A DNA stretch of 64,000 nt from Daucus carota subsp. sativus (Eukaryota; Streptophyta; Magnoliopsida; Apiales; Apiaceae), in contig NC_030386.2 of the NCBI RefSeq assembly GCF_001625215.2, forward strand, positions 36,087,296 to 36,151,295. Direction: 5' to 3'. The notes beneath the pieces were generated by a model. The model had not been told where the DNA came from. It searched no databases and saw only the letters and a program-made list of their open reading frames with translations. Every line of letters starts with the position of its first letter. Within the stretch, counting starts at the first letter, position 1. The position numbers and the translations under genes were made by a program. Positions 59,401 to 64,000 of this stretch are shown here, in pieces.

Positions 59401-59576
59401 TTTCACCTCCTGTGATCACATACACTATATAAAGTTCATGTGCAGCACATCGAGATTGGATCCTCATCCGGGGAACCAAAAAAACAAACCTTGTAAAACA
59501 GATCATCAATTTCAGATTCTCTTATGTCCAATGGGAGGTTACCAACATAGATTGTGCGAGAGAAACGACTACTCAT
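56430..59576 (-). CDS. SR splicing factor, SF2/ASF type (SR30/SR34-like)
   Basis: Ten coding exons join in phase to 239 aa: 59576-59490, 59350-59285, 59176-59102, 59017-58897, 58751-58705, 58616-58559, 57381-57332, 57225-57169, 56676-56597 and 56508-56430. RRM1 has RNP2 TIYVGNLP and RNP1-like CFCFVEFED (about 7-80). A Gly/Arg-rich hinge ([17 protein letters not shown]) follows. RRM2 is the pseudo-RRM with [20 protein letters not shown] (about 117-187). The tail is an RS domain ([12 protein letters not shown], then [12 protein letters not shown]). Family knowledge: nuclear regulators of constitutive and alternative splicing, phosphorylated on the RS tail. The protein is shorter than most Arabidopsis members (about 270-300 aa). 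The last exon either stops at TAA (56430-56432) or splices on from a weak AG|GTTATA site. Confidence 0.88.
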
Positions 59577-61100
59577 CTTCGATTACAAATATTTGAGAAA
59601 ATGAGTTCGTCTGAACACGGCCTGCAGAAGACAATAAGATTGTAAGAGAAGAACCAATATTGTAATGATGTCAAAATAAGTAAATTTAGATTGCCCTGAT
59701 ATGCACATGTTTTAGTCCATGTAGATAATATGGTACAATTGTGGCCAAAGCATAACTACTGAACAATTCTTGACGTAAGTGCTGTCCTGCAAGATCCCTA
59801 CCTTTTTTACTCCATTCTATATGATATAAAGAACAGTCAATATATCGCCTAATAAAAAATTTGCAGAGATATTAAGAATGTTGATATACAGAAATACAGA
59901 GTGCACAAGTAGTGAAAACTTCACCATTTTTCTAAATCAATCAAACCAAATCCTTACTGACGAAAAAAATCGAAACGAGACAGCTTTATAAATAACAAAA
60001 ATAAATAAACTAAAATATAGTATGCCAAAACCCATATATATATCCTAGCACTAATTACAGCAAGTCCAATGCTAGATGCAAAATAGAATATAGCCACTGT
60101 CCCATGCTATATTATAGCACCAAAACGTGATTGTTTTTGCTAAAATAAAACTTGCCCTCCCATGCTAGTTGCTTCAACCAAATAATCCAAATTTAACTAA
60201 CTTTCTGTACAACCCTACCAACTTCTATTTGAAGTTTATCAAATTGCATTACTTTTCTAGTTGATTGATGATGTGGCTATATGCATATATGCATCCAATT
60301 ATGCATCTCCTTCAAGTCTTGTTTCTTTGCATCTAGTTCCAAACTAAAGCAATGCACCAAATTTTGACACTGCAGTGAACTTGCTCCTAAACGTCATACA
60401 GAATGCATATGTATAATGGCACAAGACTACCATATATTTGTAACCTATTTCCTATTCCATTCCACCTGAGATAATCAACCAACAATGTAGGACATAAACC
60501 CCGTTTATTCTGATTTTCGACTCACTAAAAAGCTAAATAACAAGACCGTACTACTTGTTTTCAAATTTCAACCTTGAGTGATGTTGCATATACAGTCACT
60601 TTAGTTCTCATTACACAGCTTTCATTGAACAAAACATCGCGATATTCTTCCAAGACATTTCTCCGAATAGTCACAAGCAAATGCCCTCACCGGAAGCCAC
60701 ATTATCCAAAAAAATCGAAAGAAGCAAACCACAAGCCAGCATCTTAACAGTCAAAAAGAAGCGCAAAAAATCAAGAACAATTCCACAGTAATAATAGCAT
60801 AAAGATTCAAACTTTAGGTTAAAAAATAACCCCCAACAAACCACTATAAGCCACAACGGAATTATCAATTAACTCGCCATTATAAACAAATTAAAATTAA
60901 AAAAGAAAAAAAAACAAGAAATCAGTGGTGAAATTAATTAAAACAAACAACAGATCGATTCTTATATCGTATAGTGACTGACAAAACATAAATGTTCGAA
61001 CACAATCAGATACTAAAAGGGAGATATTACCGTGTTCGCACAGCTTTGCAATGGAGTGATTGAGGATTGGGAGAGATTTAGGTTTAGGGCTTTTGTAATG
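59577..61100 (-). promoter_or_regulatory. 5'UTR exons and leader intron of the SR gene
   Basis: A leader exon at about 61100-61031 (containing CCCTAAACCTAAATC) ends in a good donor CACG|GTAATA. The acceptor CTGCAG|GCCGTG precedes a short 5'UTR exon, 59621-59577, before the ATG. The leader intron is about 1.4 kb. Long introns in or near the leader are common in plant SR genes and often host regulation. Confidence 0.65.
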
Positions 61101-62093
61101 AGCTGTGGTGTGGCATATATTACTTACCTCGTACACGCCTCTCTCTTATTTTTAATCCTTTTTTTTTTCTATATTAAATTATTGGCTTGAAAAGCTATGG
61201 AATGAGAGTATCAATTTATCCGATGCGGTACTTAATAATGAGTATTCGGATTAATTAAATGAACTCGTAATGAATATTAAATAAAAAAATATAGAAAAAG
61301 TTATTGTTTATATTTATTAAATAAAACAATTATAAAAATATTTGAATGATATAAATATTATGAATATAAAAGAATTTCAAATTTGTGTGTAATAATATAA
61401 TAAAGTGAATTATAAAGATAAATAATTTTAACCTGAACTTTACGAGGATAGTTTAAAATTTTAAGCCAAGACTCAGTTTTTATACTCGATTTTAGTCGAT
61501 TTTTCACTGTAAAAAGTTTTCTGAATATTTCACTAATACTTGGTTACATCTCTCTCACACATGCTTGCAATCTTGTTTGATTTTGTCACTGCTTTCATGT
61601 AAATTAAAAGAATTGCGGTGGTTATTAGAGAAAACAATCGATGAAGATGATCATTTGTCTATTATATTTGTATGTTTGTCCAGATTTTTTAATTATTCAT
61701 GTATAAATTCAGTTAATATTCAAAATTTATTTTTTATTTTAATTATATGTACCTAACACTATCTTATTATAAGTTGTATTACGAGCTTCGATCACCTCTG
61801 CAACAAACTGCAAGTATGTTACTAGTTTGCTATGGCGTGTTAGAGTTCTCATGTTGCATAGTGATTAAATTATAATTAGTTCAAAATTTTCTTTCATTAT
61901 CTTTTAGGAAGAACTTGTATTTGTCTTTTAAAAGTCAAATAAATCAAAGGCATGACACACATGTTATTCATATAAACACTCAAAATCAATTTAGATAATA
62001 ATTGTGTGTAAAATATAGACAGAATGAGAGAGACTTGACCAGCATCATGCTCAATGCTCAAAAATCTACAATCTCAGTTACCCTCACTTAACA
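61101..62093. other. Intergenic region, SR promoter side
   Basis: AT-rich DNA upstream of the SR-gene leader. No gene, repeat end or RNA gene recognised. Confidence 0.4.
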
Positions 62094-62854
62094 CATGCAA
62101 GTAGGCATGAGCATGATTCGGTTTGGTGCGGTTTTGAGTCAAAACCGCACCATAACCACATTAATTCGGTTTCTAAAATCAGAAACCAAAACCAAACCAT
62201 AAGTAAATGGTACGGTTCGATTTTTGAAATTCGGTTTCGGTTTCAAATGGTGCGGTTTCGGTTTCAAAACCAAATATATATAAAATATTTTAAATATATT
62301 TATTTACATAATTTTAGTAAAGAATGTTTCCAAGTTTTAAAATGTACTCATCTTCATTGTGTCTCAATCAGTTAATTTGTCACCAATAACTTGAATGCAC
62401 CAGACAACATATAGTTTCTAGGTATGTGATCTGCAGCTAAAATCAAGAAGAGCAGTAGTATCCAACTTCATTTTTCAACAAAATTCAAACCACACACATA
62501 AGGTCTCAGCCAAGTCTCAGCCTCCTGTTATTGTTGTTGTAGACACTGCCTTCATAATTTATATTCAAACTAGTTCTATAATAAGATGTGTATATATATA
62601 TATATAATATTACTTATATAATTATATTAATTTATAGAAAATAATATTTATTATAATTATTATTATGGTTCGGTTCGGTTTCTATTCGGTTTTAAAATTT
62701 TGAAAACCAAACCACAACCACATTATTGGTGCGGTTTTTATTCGGTTCGGTTTTTAATTGGTGCGGTTTTATTTGGTTCGGTTTTATGCGGTTTTGTACG
62801 GTTTCGATTTCGGTTTCGATTTTTGGTTCGATTTTGCTCATTCCTACATGCAAG
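62094..62854. mobile_element. hAT-type element C with CGGTTCGG-rich ends
   Basis: Element 62102-62846 (745 bp) with terminal repeats TAGGCATGAGCA and TAGGAATGAGCA (right end read inward) and a perfect 8-bp target duplication CATGCAAG (62094-62101, 62847-62854). The subterminal parts repeat GGTGCGGTTT and CGGTTCGGTTT in inverted orientation. No transposase remnant seen. Confidence 0.88.
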
Positions 62855-62952
62855 TAATACTCTACAGAGAAAATTGCACGCAGCGAAATTTTTACGCAAG
62901 ATCTCAAAGTATAATCTAGTGGTACGATAAAAGGCTAGCTGAGTTTATTTAA

Positions 62953-63215
62953 TACTCCCTCCGTCCCTAAATACTTTTCCTGTTTGTACTTTTCACGTTT
63001 GCCAACACACACTTTTGATCGTTAATATCTTTCATTTCGTAGTAGTATTAAATATAAAAACTTCACCGTATTAAAGTACTCGTGAATACGAATCTAACAA
63101 GAACACTCATGACTATATTTAGTTTTATAGATTAGATGTAAATTAATAATTTGTCTCATGTTATGAACAGTACCGACATTATAAATAGGAAAAGAAAAAA
63201 GATACGGAGGGAGTA
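62953..63215. mobile_element. Stowaway MITE
   Basis: Element 62955-63213 (259 bp) with inverted ends CTCCCTCCGT and ACGGAGGGAG, flanked by TA on both sides, the Stowaway (Tc1/mariner) signature. The interior matches the older copy at 36069-36305. Confidence 0.9.
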
Positions 63216-63634
63216 CTCATTTCTTGTCTGTTGAGAGAATCAGGTTCTTTACATAATCATAATTACATTTAGCCGAACATTGCCGGGTAGGTGCCACCTA
63301 ATATATTACTTGATAGATTACTTATTAATAATATAAAATAATAAATCCTAGTGAGTCTTATTGATTTAGGTAATCTACTTTTAATGTCAACTCCGATAGC
63401 AATTCCTATATTTGTTCTCCTAAAATTATTTTAATAATAAATTTGGGAGATAGAATGAGAAAGGGAGGGAAAAGACAAAGAAAGAAGGAGAGAGATGATT
63501 TTTTTATTTATAAATAATATATAGGTAATGGCTAGGGGTTACTTAAAAATAGGTAATGGCTAGCATATTGGAGCATGTGCTAGTGATTTAGGAGTTCACT
63601 AGGAGAGTGTTGAAGTGGTTTTTTTATTTCATTA
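63216..63634. other. Intergenic DNA
   Basis: AT-rich DNA with a purine-rich stretch (about 63455-63495). A short duplication (GGTAATGGCTAG at about 63522 and 63552) is visible. No gene. Confidence 0.4.
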
Positions 63635-64000
63635 GAGCATCTCTAATGGGCTCCTCAAACAATCTCTTAACTCTAAATTTTAGGAGGATATGAAAAATTA
63701 GAGCTCCAATGGACTCGTAGTAGCTCTTTAAATATTTAAGAGCTTCCTTTCTCTCCTTTCTTTTAAAGAGCATTTAGGTGCTCCTAACTTATTTTCATTG
63801 AATAAAATAATCACTTCATTCTATTTCTATTCACTTCTCTTTAATTCTCCCTCCAACTTTTCTCTTAAATAATAATAAAATATGAGTTAAGAGCAAGTAT
63901 AAAGAGCATGGTTGGAGTTGTCACGATATTCAATGTATTAACTTACTAAGAGTCATATATTATATTATTTTTTAAAGAAGAATTTAAGAGTACCATTGGA
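63635..64000. mobile_element. GAGCATCT-type MITE, cut by the window end
   Basis: Begins GAGCATCTCTAATGGGCTCC after TTA (63632-63634). Its last visible bases, TAAGAGTACCATTGGA, match the right part of the copy ending at 48378, so the element probably ends about 10 bases beyond the window. TTA target and end sequence suggest a PIF/Harbinger-type MITE. Confidence 0.6.

Noticed and set aside
1..64000. CRISPR array, rRNA or intact tRNA genes
   Set aside because: No regular spacer-repeat pattern and no tRNA or rRNA sequence recognised; the only tRNA-like boxes belong to the SINE.

Overview
The window is nuclear DNA of a flowering plant, most likely a eudicot. The signs are spliced genes with GT-AG introns, an AT-rich background with many (TA)n tracts, plant-only gene families (clock pseudo-response regulator, plastid ribosome hibernation factor, plant SR splicing factor, ACRE146-like proteins), and plant-type Ty3/gypsy, Mutator, hAT, Helitron, Stowaway and tRNA-SINE elements. 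I cannot name the family or species from sequence alone.

Seven host genes can be modelled, and the exon phases close in every multi-exon model. (1) 514-9493, minus: PRR5-type clock pseudo-response regulator, 8 exons, 671 aa. Its first intron carries a complete Ty3/gypsy chromovirus (3236-8675) with LTRs that look identical. (2) 29732-31391, plus: PSRP1, the chloroplast ribosome hibernation factor, 5 exons, 301 aa. (3) 32502-34482, minus: an unrecognised, probably nuclear plant protein, 3 exons, with one GC-AG intron. (4) 43703-45129, plus: membrane-anchored START lipid-transfer protein, 5 exons. (5) and (6) 47682-47939 and 52215-52487, minus: two single-exon ACRE146-like paralogues. (7) 56430-61100, minus: SF2/ASF-type SR splicing factor, 10 coding exons plus a 5'UTR intron.

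Transposons fill most of the rest. From 12114 to 28268 lies a nested cluster. A non-autonomous Mutator-like element with a perfect 9-bp target duplication was split at (TA)n tracts by a 10.8-kb Tat-lineage Ty3/gypsy element (12377-23191) and by a 4.3-kb TIR-like element (23240-27556) holding gene fragments. The Tat element carries an intact 1814-aa gag-pol on the minus strand, a spliced antisense gene with its own TATA box on the plus strand, and a tandem array of hairpin-forming repeats.

Further right are three hAT-type elements with exact 8-bp target duplications and CGGTTCGG-rich ends (36855-38630, 53030-54616, 62102-62846), a Helitron array (38944-41821), a family of TGGAGACC-type Mutator MITEs (three copies), another small Mutator-like MITE, a hAT-like MITE, Stowaway copies and a tRNA-derived SINE. 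The host genes look independent of each other. The biologically notable joint feature is recent transposon invasion of and around ordinary single genes, above all the PRR5 intron.
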